Shown here: one piece after another, positions 36,678-45,841 of the stretch
Numbering within the stretch: position 1 is the stretch's first letter
Layout of the letters: each line of letters opens with the position of its first letter
DNA from: Bacteroidales bacterium
Lineage (GTDB): Bacteria > Bacteroidota > Bacteroidia > Bacteroidales > UBA932
Reading direction: 5' to 3'
Assembly (NCBI GenBank): GCA_017618115.1
Contig: JAFZUX010000014.1
Location: 1-64,000, forward strand
DNA length: 64,000 nucleotides
Notes under the pieces: generated by a model
Database searches by the model: none
Seen by the model: the letters and a program-made list of their open reading frames with translations, nothing else
What the model was told of the DNA's origin: nothing
Program-made: the position numbers and the translations under genes

Positions 36678-38183
36678 CTAAATGTCACTGTCGTACTCAT
36701 CTTCCTGAGTAGTCTGGTAAATTTGCGGGCCGTTAATTTTGGATTCAAAAGTTATAGCACCAAAGTCTCCGCCTCTGCTGCTGCCGTAGTTGTCATTGCG
36801 GTCTACGAACTTCATCTGAGACTTGATGAACTTAAGTTCCACCTCACCCGTCGGGCCGTTACGGTGCTTTGCAATAATAATCTCCGTAATACCCTCTTCC
36901 ATCATCTTTACATCTTCTATGCCGTAATACTCCGGACGGTGGATGAAGAGAACTATATCCGCATCCTGTTCAATTGCTCCGGACTCTCTAAGGTGCGTAA
37001 GCTGAGGCTTTTTCAAGCCTCCGGTAGAGGCCTCGGCAGCACGGGAGAGCTGAGCCAGTGCAATAACCGGAACATCCAACTCCTTTGCAATTGCCTTGAG
37101 TGAACGGGAAATCTCTGCAACCTCCTGCTCTCTGTTTCCCTTGAGTTCCTTGGAACCGGTCATAAGCTGGAGGTAGTCTATTATAATGATTTTCACTCCG
37201 TTGGTCTTAACCAGACGGCGGGCTTTTGCCCTAAGGTCTATGATGGAGAGTGAAGGTGTATCGTCTATGTAGATAGGAGCCTCAACCAGGCGGCGCATAC
37301 TGTCATCCAACTGAACCCAGTCTGCCTGAGCCATCTTTACGCTTCCCTTAATCTTCTCTGAAGGAAGACCGGTCTCTGCAACCAGCAATCTCTCAATCAA
37401 CTGAGTAGGAGCCTGTTCCAAAGAGAAGAATGCTACCGGAATGTTGAACTCCACCGCCATGTTTCTTGCCATTGTGAGCACAAAAGCGGTCTTTCCCATT
37501 CCCGGACGTCCTGCAATAATTACCAAATCTGAAGGGTGCCAGCCAAAGGTAACTTTGTCCAAAGCAACATAGCCGCTCTGAAGTCCGGTCTGTCCACCCT
37601 CCTTACTCTGAAGCTCTTCCAGGCTTTTGAGTTTGTTGGAAATGATCTCACCAATGCTCTGCTCCTTGCGGCTCATGTTCTTCTCGGAGAGGTCAAACAA
37701 CTTCTGCTGCAAGCCGTTGAGAAGGTCATCCACAGGCTCGCTCTCATCGTATGATTTACGCAGAGAGTCTGTGGTGATGGAGATCATCTGCCTCTGTATA
37801 TATTTATCTACAAGGATTTTAGCGTAGTAGTTAACGTGAACCGCAGCACCTATGTCTGAAGTGATTTCAGTAAGGTATTGCAATCCTCCAACCGCATCAA
37901 AGTCTCCGTTGAACTTCAGACGGTCTGCAACGGTCATCATATCTATTGGAGAGTTGGCGTTGGATAGTTGATATATGGCTTTGAAAATGAGACGGTTCTC
38001 CTGCTTGTAAAAGCACTCTTCACTCAGTGAGGTCATAAGTTCCTCCACAATATCCTGGTCCAACATCATTGCACCAAGAACGGATGCCTCTACCTCAATT
38101 GCCTGCGGAACTTTAACTCCGTGTTCCAAAGCGGATACCTCTAAGTCTATCTCGCCACCGTTTCTTCTGTCTCTCTTTGCCAT
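36678..38183 (-). CDS. dnaB: Replicative DNA helicase
   Basis: A 501-residue hexameric helicase. The N-terminal domain (AIEVEASVLGAMMLDQDIVE near 30-50) is the primase-contacting part. The RecA-like core has Walker A IIAGRPGMGKTAF (about 220-232), Walker B IIIIDYLQLM and the KAIAKELDVPVIALAQLSR sensor near 365-383. The HLRESGAIEQDADIVLFIHR stretch is the conserved arginine-finger region. No intein is present. The last 35 residues are a low-complexity acidic tail. The gene belongs to the long minus-strand run, 4 nt after the aminotransferase gene. Confidence 0.97.
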   Translation of the reverse strand: MAKRDRRNGGEIDLEVSALEHGVKVPQAIEVEASVLGAMMLDQDIVEELMTSLSEECFYKQENRLIFKAIYQLSNANSPIDMMTVADRLKFNGDFDAVGGLQYLTEITSDIGAAVHVNYYAKILVDKYIQRQMISITTDSLRKSYDESEPVDDLLNGLQQKLFDLSEKNMSRKEQSIGEIISNKLKSLEELQSKEGGQTGLQSGYVALDKVTFGWHPSDLVIIAGRPGMGKTAFVLTMARNMAVEFNIPVAFFSLEQAPTQLIERLLVAETGLPSEKIKGSVKMAQADWVQLDDSMRRLVEAPIYIDDTPSLSIIDLRAKARRLVKTNGVKIIIIDYLQLMTGSKELKGNREQEVAEISRSLKAIAKELDVPVIALAQLSRAAEASTGGLKKPQLTHLRESGAIEQDADIVLFIHRPEYYGIEDVKMMEEGITEIIIAKHRNGPTGEVELKFIKSQMKFVDRNDNYGSSRGGDFGAITFESKINGPQIYQTTQEDEYDSDI

Positions 38184-38186
38184 AAT

Positions 38187-39389
38187 CTAAAGTGTTAACT
38201 TGTCCAATGCACGGCGTACCGCCTCAATTCCAATCATTATCTCCTCATCAGTTATACAGAGAGGAGGAGCAATCCTAAAGGAGGTTGGTTGGAAGAGGAA
38301 CCAGTCCGTCAGCACACCCTCATCGAGGAGTAAATATAGCACTTTTTCTGCAAGTTTTTCATCCTTTAGATCTACGGCAATGAGCAGTCCGGCGGCTCTT
38401 ATCTCTTTTACAAGAGGATGGGATGAGAGAAGTTTTTTTATCAACAATGATTTTCTCTCCACCTCATCAATCCACTTCTCTTTTAAAAGAAGTTTCAGAG
38501 AGGCCAACGCTGCGGCGCAGCAGACCGGGTGACCTCCGAATGTTGTAATGTGTCCAAGCGGCGGATCTGTCTGCCAGGCCTTCATAAGTTCATTGGAGGT
38601 AACCATTGCTCCTAGCGGAAGACCTCCGCCCAGCGCCTTTGCAAGTGTAAGAATATCAGGAGTTACGCCATACTTTTCAAAGGCGAACATCTTACCCGTA
38701 CGGCCAAACCCCGTCTGAATCTCATCAAAGATAAGCAGCGCACCGGTTTGGTTACAACGCTCTCTGAGAGCCTCCAAAAATCCACCCTGAGGAATCTGAA
38801 CTCCCCCCTCTCCCTGCACCGGTTCTATTATTACGGCGGCTGTCTCATCCGTTATAACATTCAGAGAATCAATATCGTTGAAAGTGATATGTTCAACCAG
38901 AGGAAGAAGCGGACGGAAGGCGTTTTTAAACTTCTCACTGCTCATCAGACTCATAGCACCCTGAGTACTACCGTGATAGCAGTTGCGGCAGGAGACTAAT
39001 CCTCTTCTGCCGGTTACTCTCTTAGCCAACTTTATAGCAGCCTCGTTGGCCTCGCTTCCGCTGTTAACGTAATAGACGCTTTGAAGATTGCTCGGAAGGA
39101 TAGATGCAAGAAGTTGTGCGTGAAGAACTTGCGGAGACTCAATCATCTCTCCGTAAACCATCAGGTGAGCATAATTTTCCATCTGCTCCTTAACGGCATC
39201 TATCACCTCCCTCCTTCCGTGACCTACGTTACTTACAGATACTCCGGAGATAAAATCCAGATATCTCTTTGTATCCGAGTACAAAAAAACACCCTCCGCC
39301 TTCACTATGCTTAAACCTAGTGGGGAAGAGGATGTCTGTCCTACGTGTTTGAAGAAGAGATCCCTCAGAATATAGGGTTCTTGCTTCAT
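38187..39389 (-). CDS. Class III aminotransferase (acetylornithine-type)
   Basis: A 400-residue PLP-dependent class III aminotransferase. LDFISGVSVSNVGHGR, the YVNSGSEANEAAIKLAKR phosphate-binding stretch near 105-122, LIFDEIQTGFGRTG near 216-229 and the Schiff-base lysine in LTLAKALGGGLPLG near 248-261 are all present. Substrate is uncertain: relatives act on acetylornithine, 4-aminobutyrate or other omega-amino acids. No arginine or polyamine genes are near. It follows the zinc-ribbon gene by 5 nt in a mixed housekeeping operon. Confidence 0.88.
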   Translation of the reverse strand: MKQEPYILRDLFFKHVGQTSSSPLGLSIVKAEGVFLYSDTKRYLDFISGVSVSNVGHGRREVIDAVKEQMENYAHLMVYGEMIESPQVLHAQLLASILPSNLQSVYYVNSGSEANEAAIKLAKRVTGRRGLVSCRNCYHGSTQGAMSLMSSEKFKNAFRPLLPLVEHITFNDIDSLNVITDETAAVIIEPVQGEGGVQIPQGGFLEALRERCNQTGALLIFDEIQTGFGRTGKMFAFEKYGVTPDILTLAKALGGGLPLGAMVTSNELMKAWQTDPPLGHITTFGGHPVCCAAALASLKLLLKEKWIDEVERKSLLIKKLLSSHPLVKEIRAAGLLIAVDLKDEKLAEKVLYLLLDEGVLTDWFLFQPTSFRIAPPLCITDEEIMIGIEAVRRALDKLTL

Positions 39390-39394
39390 AACAG

Positions 39395-40261
39395 TTACTT
39401 CTTCTTTGCAGCTTTCTTAACTGTCTTTGTCTCTTCAACCGGCTGAGACTCTTCATCCTGGAACTTTGAACTTACCAGGATTCTGCCGCAGTACTCGCAA
39501 ACTACAATCTTTCTACTCTCGTCAATATCCAACTGTCTCTGAGGAGGTATCTTGTTGAAGCAACCGCCGCAAGCACCTCTAACTACGGTAACTACGGCCA
39601 TCTTATTGCGAACGTTTCCGCGTACTTTCTGGTATGCGGCCAACATTCTTGGATCTATCTGCTCCTGATATGTCTTGCTCTCCGCCTCCAAAGACTCAAC
39701 CTCTTTCTGAGTCTCCTTATCTATATTCTCAAGCTCAACCTGTCTTGCCTCAAGGTCTGCCTGACGTCCCTTAAGTTCCTCACCTACAAGGGCCAACTCC
39801 TCCTTCTTGGTAACCAGATTTTTGGTTCCCTCGTTTGCTCTCTTCTCTGCAAGCTGACTCTCCAACTCCTGGAACTCTATCTCTTTGGAAATAGACTCAA
39901 ACTCACGGTTGTTGCGTACGTTGTTACGCTGCTGCTCGTACTTCTTGATTGTAGCACGGCACTCTTCCATCTCGTGTTTCTTGTCAGAAATGAACTGCTC
40001 TATCTCCTTGATTTCTTTCTGAATAGAAGCCTGCTTAGTCTTAAGACCGGCTACCTCGTCCTCCAAATCCTGAACCTCCAAAGGAAGCTCTCCTCTTAGC
40101 ATGTGAATGCTGTCTATCTTGGAATCTGTCTGCTGAAGCTTGTAAAGGAGATTAAGTTTTCTCTCCATCTCCATTGCGTCCGCATTCTTTGTGGAGATCT
40201 GTAAAGAGGTAAAGGTCTCACCGCCAACTGCAGGTGTTGCTTTTGTTTTCTTTGTTGCCAT
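39395..40261 (-). CDS. Coiled-coil zinc-ribbon protein (C4-type, CdsZ-like)
   Basis: A 288-residue cytoplasmic protein with an extended coiled coil (about 30-200, heptad-rich with KQASIQKEIKEIEQFISDKK) and a C-terminal C4 zinc ribbon: CGGCFN near 232 and VCEYCGRILV near 255. The end is lysine-rich. The fold resembles the zf-RING_7/CdsZ family, implicated in other bacteria in RNA or nucleic-acid handling; its role is not established here. The neighbouring Nif3-like gene, 3 nt upstream, is its usual partner in many genomes, which supports a functional link. Confidence 0.88.
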   Translation of the reverse strand: MATKKTKATPAVGGETFTSLQISTKNADAMEMERKLNLLYKLQQTDSKIDSIHMLRGELPLEVQDLEDEVAGLKTKQASIQKEIKEIEQFISDKKHEMEECRATIKKYEQQRNNVRNNREFESISKEIEFQELESQLAEKRANEGTKNLVTKKEELALVGEELKGRQADLEARQVELENIDKETQKEVESLEAESKTYQEQIDPRMLAAYQKVRGNVRNKMAVVTVVRGACGGCFNKIPPQRQLDIDESRKIVVCEYCGRILVSSKFQDEESQPVEETKTVKKAAKKK

Positions 40262-40264
40262 AAA

Positions 40265-41050
40265 TCAATAATAAAATATCGGGCTTAAATCTGCCTCGCT
40301 CAAATGGAGTGCAAATGTAGGAAAATTTTTCTTAACAAGCTCTTCAAGAACTTTGATTGCAGCAAGTTCGCTGAAGTGATGCCCCACGTCCACAACCATA
40401 AAACCCTCCGGGCAGTAGAAGTGATGGTGTGTAACATCTCCTGTAACAAGCACTTGCGCCCCCTTCTGAAGTGCGTCACCTATTGAACCCTGTCCGCCGC
40501 CGCTGCTTACCGCCACTCTGCTTATTTTCTTCCCGATAGGTTTTGAGCACCTTACCACAGGCGCACCGAAGGCTCTTTTAACTTTTGAAAGGAAACTCTT
40601 TGGCTCCATAGGAGTTTTCAGGTTTCCCACACAGCCGAACCCTCCCTCTACTAAAGGCTCAATATCTGAAAGTGAGAGCTTTAGAGCCATCTGACAATTC
40701 AGTCCTCCCTTTGCCTTATCCAGCGGAGTATGTGAAGAGTAAACTGTGATTCCCTTCTTAATGGCCAGCATAATGGCCTCACTACGAGGATCTCCCTTAA
40801 GAATATTTAGGCAGGGATCGTGAACAATGAGAGGATGGTGGGTGATTATCATATCGCATCCCTTGCTAACCGCCTCACGCACAACATCTAAGGTGCAGTT
40901 AAGAGCTATAAGGGCCTTGCTCACTTTTGCATTGGGATCACCTACGGTAAAGCCGCTGTTATCCCACTCCTCCTGGGTTGAAAGCGGTGCAAATTTCTCC
41001 ACGGCGGAGGCGATATCGCGAGCCGTGATGCTAGTTCTCTTCCTCTCCAT
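40265..41050 (-). CDS. Nif3-like dinuclear metal centre protein
   Basis: A 261-residue member of the Nif3/YbgI family, toroidal hexamers with a di-metal site. The metal ligands are in MIITHHPLIVHD (about 68-79), SSHTPLDKAKGGLN (about 107-120) and DVGHHFSELAAIKVLEEL (about 224-241). It lacks the central insertion found in 370-residue members, so it is the short form. Function is unproven; GTP cyclohydrolase I type 2 annotations in databases are inherited names. Its start overlaps the MerR gene by 20 bases. Confidence 0.9.
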   Translation of the reverse strand: MERKRTSITARDIASAVEKFAPLSTQEEWDNSGFTVGDPNAKVSKALIALNCTLDVVREAVSKGCDMIITHHPLIVHDPCLNILKGDPRSEAIMLAIKKGITVYSSHTPLDKAKGGLNCQMALKLSLSDIEPLVEGGFGCVGNLKTPMEPKSFLSKVKRAFGAPVVRCSKPIGKKISRVAVSSGGGQGSIGDALQKGAQVLVTGDVTHHHFYCPEGFMVVDVGHHFSELAAIKVLEELVKKNFPTFALHLSEADLSPIFYY

Positions 41051-41420
41051 CTTCCAAATCTGTTAGAATATCAAATTCATCATCGGGAGTCTCGTCATTC
41101 TCGTCCGTTACGGCCAACAGCTTGGCTCTTATCTGTTTAAGACGTCCGATCACCTCCAGGCGCTTGTCTTCTCCGGTGGCATTCTGCTTCATTCTCAGCT
41201 TTGCACCGTCCAGTGTCATTCCCAAGTCCTTCACAAAGTGGTGAATGAGTTTGAAGTTCTCCACGTCCTTAGCCGTAAAGAGCCTGTTACCCTTTTTGTT
41301 ACGCACCGGTTTTATAAAGGAGGAAAAGGTGTCTGACCAGAACCTGACCAGAGAGGTGTTCTCAGAGAGAAGTTGTGAAACCTCTCCAATTGTATAGTAT
41401 AATTTCTGACCTTCTTCCAT
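41031..41420 (-). CDS. MerR-family transcriptional regulator
   Basis: A 129-residue protein with a MerR-type winged HTH: YYTIGEVSQLLSENTSLVRF (about 8-27) and RNKKGNRLFTAKDVENFKLI (about 38-57), then a coiled-coil dimer helix. The acidic tail is unusual (DDEFDILTDLEDGEEEN). There are no cysteines for metal sensing. The ATG at 41420 is used; the in-frame TTG upstream is less likely. It overlaps the Nif3-like gene. Such regulators often sit beside M23 peptidase genes in Bacteroidetes; the target is not known. Confidence 0.88.
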   Translation of the reverse strand: MEEGQKLYYTIGEVSQLLSENTSLVRFWSDTFSSFIKPVRNKKGNRLFTAKDVENFKLIHHFVKDLGMTLDGAKLRMKQNATGEDKRLEVIGRLKQIRAKLLAVTDENDETPDDEFDILTDLEDGEEEN

Positions 41421-41448
41421 ACCCTGCAAAAATAGTCAAGAGAGAAGA

Positions 41449-42300
41449 TTAATCCAAAGACTGACCGGAATTTTCACTAATGTGGATGGCGCGGCTGTAC
41501 TCTGCCGGTTGGAGGGAGCCAAAGAAGTATCCCGATGGATTAAGGTGCCTTTGCCCCAGTATCACCTCATAATGGAGGTGCGGAGTGAGGGATCTTCCGG
41601 TGCTTCCCACGGTTGCAATCCTCTGGGAAACCCTCACGGTATCATTTACCTTTACAAGTATCTCGTCCAGGTGGGCATACTTTGTCCGGTATCCATTCAG
41701 GTGGTTGATAATCAAGACTCTACCCTCATTTTTGTCCTCGTATGTGGAGGCCTTCTCAACCACGCCGTCTCCCGCCGCCAGGACCATATCTCCTATCTCT
41801 CCGTGAATGTCAAGCCCCGGATGCCAGACTACGCTCTTAAGGAACGGGTTCACCTTCTTGCCCATTGAGGCGCCCAATTTGTTCAGATGGAAATTCTCCA
41901 CCGGAACAACTGAAGGAATGTTACGGGCGCTGGAGCCCAGGTAGGCAAGATTGCCCTTAATGGAATCTATGCAGAATTGAACCTCCGAGGCCAAAGCGGT
42001 AGCCCTCTCAATGGAAATCTCCTCTCCGCTCTCCTCGTCATAAAGGGTCTCCAGAGGCTGCGCACCGAATATCATTCTGTAAATTTCTCCGTCACGCGCC
42101 TGCAGAACTTTAATTGAACTGTCTACGGAGGTGTAGTTTAACTCTATGGAATCCAGAATTTTAGCCCGTATTCGGTTAGCCTTCAGCAGTTGAGCGTCCT
42201 TTCCAAAATAGAGTATGTTGGCAAGCAGTATGTAATAGATTACGGTAAGCGGTATGCTGGCCAGAATATATTTCAATATTTTCTTATTCTTCTCTCTCAT
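41449..42300 (-). CDS. M23 family peptidase (murein endopeptidase-like), copy 1
   Basis: A 283-residue membrane-anchored protein with one N-terminal helix (about 10-30) and a C-terminal LytM/M23 domain. The metal-binding residues are complete: His and Asp in HPGLDIHG (about 166-173) and HLHYE (about 250-254). YRTKYAHLDEILVKV supplies the catalytic His. The middle region is helical and may regulate the domain. It is the same length as the upstream gene and clearly paralogous to it. It likely cleaves peptidoglycan cross-links or acts in cell-envelope division; substrate not defined. Confidence 0.92.
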   Translation of the reverse strand: MREKNKKILKYILASIPLTVIYYILLANILYFGKDAQLLKANRIRAKILDSIELNYTSVDSSIKVLQARDGEIYRMIFGAQPLETLYDEESGEEISIERATALASEVQFCIDSIKGNLAYLGSSARNIPSVVPVENFHLNKLGASMGKKVNPFLKSVVWHPGLDIHGEIGDMVLAAGDGVVEKASTYEDKNEGRVLIINHLNGYRTKYAHLDEILVKVNDTVRVSQRIATVGSTGRSLTPHLHYEVILGQRHLNPSGYFFGSLQPAEYSRAIHISENSGQSLD

Positions 42301-42301
42301 A

Positions 42302-43153
42302 CTACTTTCCGCTTATAAGTCTGTCATACTCCTCCGGAGTCATATTGCTGTCAAAGTAAATAAGTGGGTTAACCTTATAACCCATATACTCAACCTCGTA
42401 GTGGAGGTGAGGTCCGGTACTCTTTCCGGTGGAGCCCATAAGACCAATCTTATCTCCGCGCTTAACAAAGTCTCCCTCATGAACAAGGGTGGCCTTAAGG
42501 TGAGCGTAACGGCTCTTGTATCCGAATCCGTGGTTGATTACAATCTCATTTCCGTAACCGGTAAACTTAATATCCACCTTCTCAACCTTTCCGTCTCCGG
42601 TAGCGTAGATTGGTTCTCCCGGCTTTCCCGCCAAATCCACTCCGGTATGTCCCTTAATATATCCGGTCATAGGGTCGTTGCGGTAGCCGAAACGGCTGGT
42701 GAGGGTTATGTGATTAAGGTAGAGAGGCGGAATGGAGGGCACGCAAAGAGCAATCTTTCCAAAACTCTCCGCCACGGGGTCCAACTCGTTGTAGCTCTTT
42801 TGTTGCCTCTCTATAAGGCTGTTGAGATTATCTATCGTGAGATAGTCGTATGCGGGAAAGGCTACCGTATCCATTCCAAAAGAGGGGCGGTAGATGTTGT
42901 TGTCTCGCTGGCTGAGTTCCTGCAGAGCGGAGTAGGCACGCTCCATTTTGTCTCCGGCAAGGGCCTGGCGGGCATCCAGCAAAGCGCTGCGCTGCTCTAG
43001 TTGAATGCGGCGGGGAGTCTTAAAGCCAAAGACCTCCGTATAGAGAAGGTAATAGAGCACAAAGGCGGCAAGGCTCAATAAAAAGAGCCTGAAACCCTTG
43101 CCTAACATCTTCTGCAACGAGAGTTTATATCTCAACCTCTCCCAACTTAACAT
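42302..43153 (-). CDS. M23 family peptidase (murein endopeptidase-like), copy 2
   Basis: A 283-residue paralogue of the previous gene, one base upstream of it. It has one N-terminal membrane helix (FRLFLLSLAAFVLYYLLYTE, about 20-40), a coiled middle and an intact LytM domain: HTGVDLAG (about 194-201), YKSRYAHLKATLVHEG and HLHYEVEYMG (about 262). ATG 43153 (MLSWERLRYKL) is chosen; the longer frame to 43333 would cross the promoter and overlap alaS. The two tandem copies head the longest minus-strand run of the window. Confidence 0.92.
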   Translation of the reverse strand: MLSWERLRYKLSLQKMLGKGFRLFLLSLAAFVLYYLLYTEVFGFKTPRRIQLEQRSALLDARQALAGDKMERAYSALQELSQRDNNIYRPSFGMDTVAFPAYDYLTIDNLNSLIERQQKSYNELDPVAESFGKIALCVPSIPPLYLNHITLTSRFGYRNDPMTGYIKGHTGVDLAGKPGEPIYATGDGKVEKVDIKFTGYGNEIVINHGFGYKSRYAHLKATLVHEGDFVKRGDKIGLMGSTGKSTGPHLHYEVEYMGYKVNPLIYFDSNMTPEEYDRLISGK

Positions 43154-43170
43154 TTCTTTTACTATTTTTG

Positions 43171-43178
43171 TACGTTTG
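43171..43178 (+). promoter_or_regulatory. alaS: Predicted -7 box of alaS
   Basis: TACGTTTG fits TAnnTTTG and lies 40 bases before the alaS ATG. It is embedded in an interrupted dyad (TTTGTACG at 43167-43174 with CGTACAAA at 43196-43203, and TTTGCAG at 43175-43181 with CTGCAAA at 43186-43192). Confidence 0.5.
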
Positions 43179-43199
43179 CAGTCATCTGCAAAAACCGTA

Positions 43200-43207
43200 C
43201 AAATGTA
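43200..43207 (-). promoter_or_regulatory. Predicted -7 box of the M23 operon
   Basis: Minus-strand TACATTTG, an exact match, 47 bases upstream of the M23 ATG at 43153. It faces the alaS -7 box, so both transcripts begin within about 10 bases of each other and overlap at the 5' ends. Confidence 0.5.
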
Positions 43208-43217
43208 ATAAGTTGAT

Positions 43218-45836
43218 ATGAATTCAAAAGAGGTAAGAGAAGCGTTCCTGAATTTTTTCAGGGAAAAAGAGCATACAATAGTGCCGTCTGCGCCTATGGT
43301 TGTAAAGAATGACCCTACGCTGATGTTCACCAACGCGGGTATGAATCAGTTCAAAGATATCTTCCTGGGGAACAAGGCGGCCTTTGCAAAGAGAGCGGCG
43401 GACACACAGAAGTGCCTCAGAGTTAGCGGAAAGCATAATGATTTGGAGGAGGTTGGACATGATACCTACCACCACACTATGTTTGAGATGCTGGGAAACT
43501 GGAGTTTTGGAGATTACTTTAAGAAAGAGGCCATTGAGTGGAGTTGGGAACTTCTCACCAAGGTTTACAAGATAGATCCTAACCGTCTGTACGCCACCGT
43601 ATTTGAGGGTTACGCACCGGACAACCTGCCGCTGGACGAGGAGGCCAGAGAGAACTGGCTCCGCTTCCTTCCGGAGGAGAGAGTTCTTAACGGAAGCCGC
43701 AAGGATAACTTCTGGGAGATGGGTGAGATGGGACCTTGCGGACCTTGCAGCGAGATTCATATAGACCTCAGAGATGACGCCGAGCGTGCAAAGGTTCCGG
43801 GAAGAGAGTTGGTTAACAAATCGGACCCTCTGGTTATTGAGATTTGGAACCTCGTCTTTATGCAGTTCAACCGCAAGGCAGACGGTACGCTGGAGAAACT
43901 CCCTCACAATAACGTAGATACGGGAATGGGCTTTGAGAGACTCTGTATGGCACTGCAGGGAGTAAAGAGCAACTATGATACGGACGTCTTCACCCCTCTG
44001 ATTTCCAGAGTTTCCGAACTGACGGGCAAAGATTACGCAAAGGAGGATGAGAACACCCGTGTTGCAATCCGCGTAATATCAGACCACATAAGAGCCATCA
44101 CCTTCTCAATTGCAGACGGTCAGCTTCCGTCCAACGTTAAGGCAGGCTACGTAATCAGAAGAATCTTAAGGCGTGCGGTACGTTACGCCTACACCTTCCT
44201 TCAGACCAAGGAACCGCTTCTCTATAAGTTAGTTGCAACACTTGTGGAGCAGATGGGAGACTCCTATCCGGAGATCCGCAGCCAGCAGCAACTGATTGAG
44301 AAAGTGATTAAGGAAGAGGAGGAGACCTTCCTCCGCACCCTGGAAAGAGGCATACGCCTTATGGATGAACTGGTTGCCAAGTGCAAGCAGGAGGGCGGAC
44401 GGGCCATTGAAGGAAAAGACGCCTTCCTTCTCTATGATACCTTTGGTTTCCCGATAGATCTTACTGAACTGATTGCCAAGGAGAACGGCCTTGAGGTGGA
44501 CATACCTGCCTTTGAGGTTGAACTGGGCAAACAGAAGGAGAGAAGCCGCAACGCAGATGCCAAGAAGGAGGGAGACTGGATTGTGCTTTCTGAGGGTGAA
44601 ACACTCTTTACCGGATATGACAACTACACTGAGAAGGATGTTAAAATACTGCGTTACCGTGAGGTAAAGACCAAGGGTAAGACTCTCTATCACATTGTTT
44701 TGGACCGTACTCCGTTCTATGCGGAGAGCGGCGGACAGGTTGGAGATACCGGAACTCTTGAGAGCGGAGCGGAGAAGATTAACGTGGTTAACACCGTTAA
44801 GGAGAACGGTCTTCCTATCCACATTACGGAGAAGATGCCGGCGGATCCTACCGCACTCTTTACCGCAGCAATCAATGTAAAGAAGAGACTTAGTGCCGCT
44901 GCCAACCACAGCGCAACTCACCTTTTGGATTATGCCTTGAGAAAGATTCTGGGAACACACATAGAGCAGAAAGGCTCCTTTGTAAGCCCTCAGGTTCTGA
45001 GGTTTGACTTCTCTCATTTTGAGAAGGTTGCACCGGAGAAACTCAGAGAGGTGGAGAGACTTGTCAACTCCCTCATAAGAGAAGATTTTAAGAGAGAGGA
45101 GATGAGAGACGTTCCAATTGATGAGGCAAGAAAGAGCGGAGCAATTGCACTCTTTGGAGAGAAGTACGGAGACAAGGTGCGCGTTATCCGTTTTGGAGAG
45201 AGCGTAGAACTCTGCGGCGGAACTCACATTGAATCTACCGGAAGAATCGGGATATTTAAAATACTCTCAGAGAGCGCAATAGCAGCAGGTATCAGAAGAA
45301 TTGAGGCAACGACGGGAGAGAATGTGGAGAACCTCATCTACACCATGGAGGATACCATGATTACAATGAGGGAACTCTTTAAGAACGCACCTAACGTTGT
45401 TGAGAGCGCCAAGAAACTTCTCCAGGAAAATGACGGCTTCAGAAAACAGGCCGAGCAGGCACTTAAAGAGAGGGCAGCACAACTTAAGGAGAAGGCAAAG
45501 GAGAGTGCAGAAAACATTAACGGTGTGGAATTTATGCTCTTAAGGGGTCCGTTCATTGCAGAGGTGTTCAAGACTGTTGCATTTATGCTCAAGGCGGAGT
45601 GCAGCAGCACGGTCTTTGTTGGTGCTTGTACGGATGAGAGCAAACCTTCTCTCACTCTTATGTACACTGAGGATCTGGTTGCCAAGGGAATGAATGCCGG
45701 AAAGGATATCAGAGAGGCGGCCAAGTTCATACAGGGAGGCGGCGGAGGACAGCCGTTCTTTGCAAGTGCGGGAGGAAAGAAGGCGGACGGACTTACGGAG
45801 GCCGTAGAGTTTATTAAGAAGAATCTCAGCAAATAG
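43218..45836 (+). CDS. alaS: Alanyl-tRNA synthetase
   Basis: An 872-residue class II synthetase. The aminoacylation domain includes [15 protein letters not shown] (about 14-28) and [16 protein letters not shown]; the editing domain has [16 protein letters not shown] (metal-binding HxxxH, about 565) and [17 protein letters not shown] (about 674-690). A C-terminal DHHA1-like region ends at [15 protein letters not shown]. The start ATG at 43218 is preceded by a promoter at 43171. It opens a plus-strand run that reads through to the lipid-type genes ending at 59695. Confidence 0.98.
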   Translation: MNSKEVREAFLNFFREKEHTIVPSAPMVVKNDPTLMFTNAGMNQFKDIFLGNKAAFAKRAADTQKCLRVSGKHNDLEEVGHDTYHHTMFEMLGNWSFGDYFKKEAIEWSWELLTKVYKIDPNRLYATVFEGYAPDNLPLDEEARENWLRFLPEERVLNGSRKDNFWEMGEMGPCGPCSEIHIDLRDDAERAKVPGRELVNKSDPLVIEIWNLVFMQFNRKADGTLEKLPHNNVDTGMGFERLCMALQGVKSNYDTDVFTPLISRVSELTGKDYAKEDENTRVAIRVISDHIRAITFSIADGQLPSNVKAGYVIRRILRRAVRYAYTFLQTKEPLLYKLVATLVEQMGDSYPEIRSQQQLIEKVIKEEEETFLRTLERGIRLMDELVAKCKQEGGRAIEGKDAFLLYDTFGFPIDLTELIAKENGLEVDIPAFEVELGKQKERSRNADAKKEGDWIVLSEGETLFTGYDNYTEKDVKILRYREVKTKGKTLYHIVLDRTPFYAESGGQVGDTGTLESGAEKINVVNTVKENGLPIHITEKMPADPTALFTAAINVKKRLSAAANHSATHLLDYALRKILGTHIEQKGSFVSPQVLRFDFSHFEKVAPEKLREVERLVNSLIREDFKREEMRDVPIDEARKSGAIALFGEKYGDKVRVIRFGESVELCGGTHIESTGRIGIFKILSESAIAAGIRRIEATTGENVENLIYTMEDTMITMRELFKNAPNVVESAKKLLQENDGFRKQAEQALKERAAQLKEKAKESAENINGVEFMLLRGPFIAEVFKTVAFMLKAECSSTVFVGACTDESKPSLTLMYTEDLVAKGMNAGKDIREAAKFIQGGGGGQPFFASAGGKKADGLTEAVEFIKKNLSK

Positions 45837-45841
45837 GATAA

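Noticed and set aside
43154..43333. 60-residue N-terminal extension of the second M23 peptidase
   Set aside because: It would cross both promoters and overlap alaS; a membrane-anchor start at 43153 is normal.
44229..45227. 332-codon open frame on the minus strand antisense to alaS
   Set aside because: alaS is complete. The antisense translation is Leu/Ser-rich without recognisable motifs.
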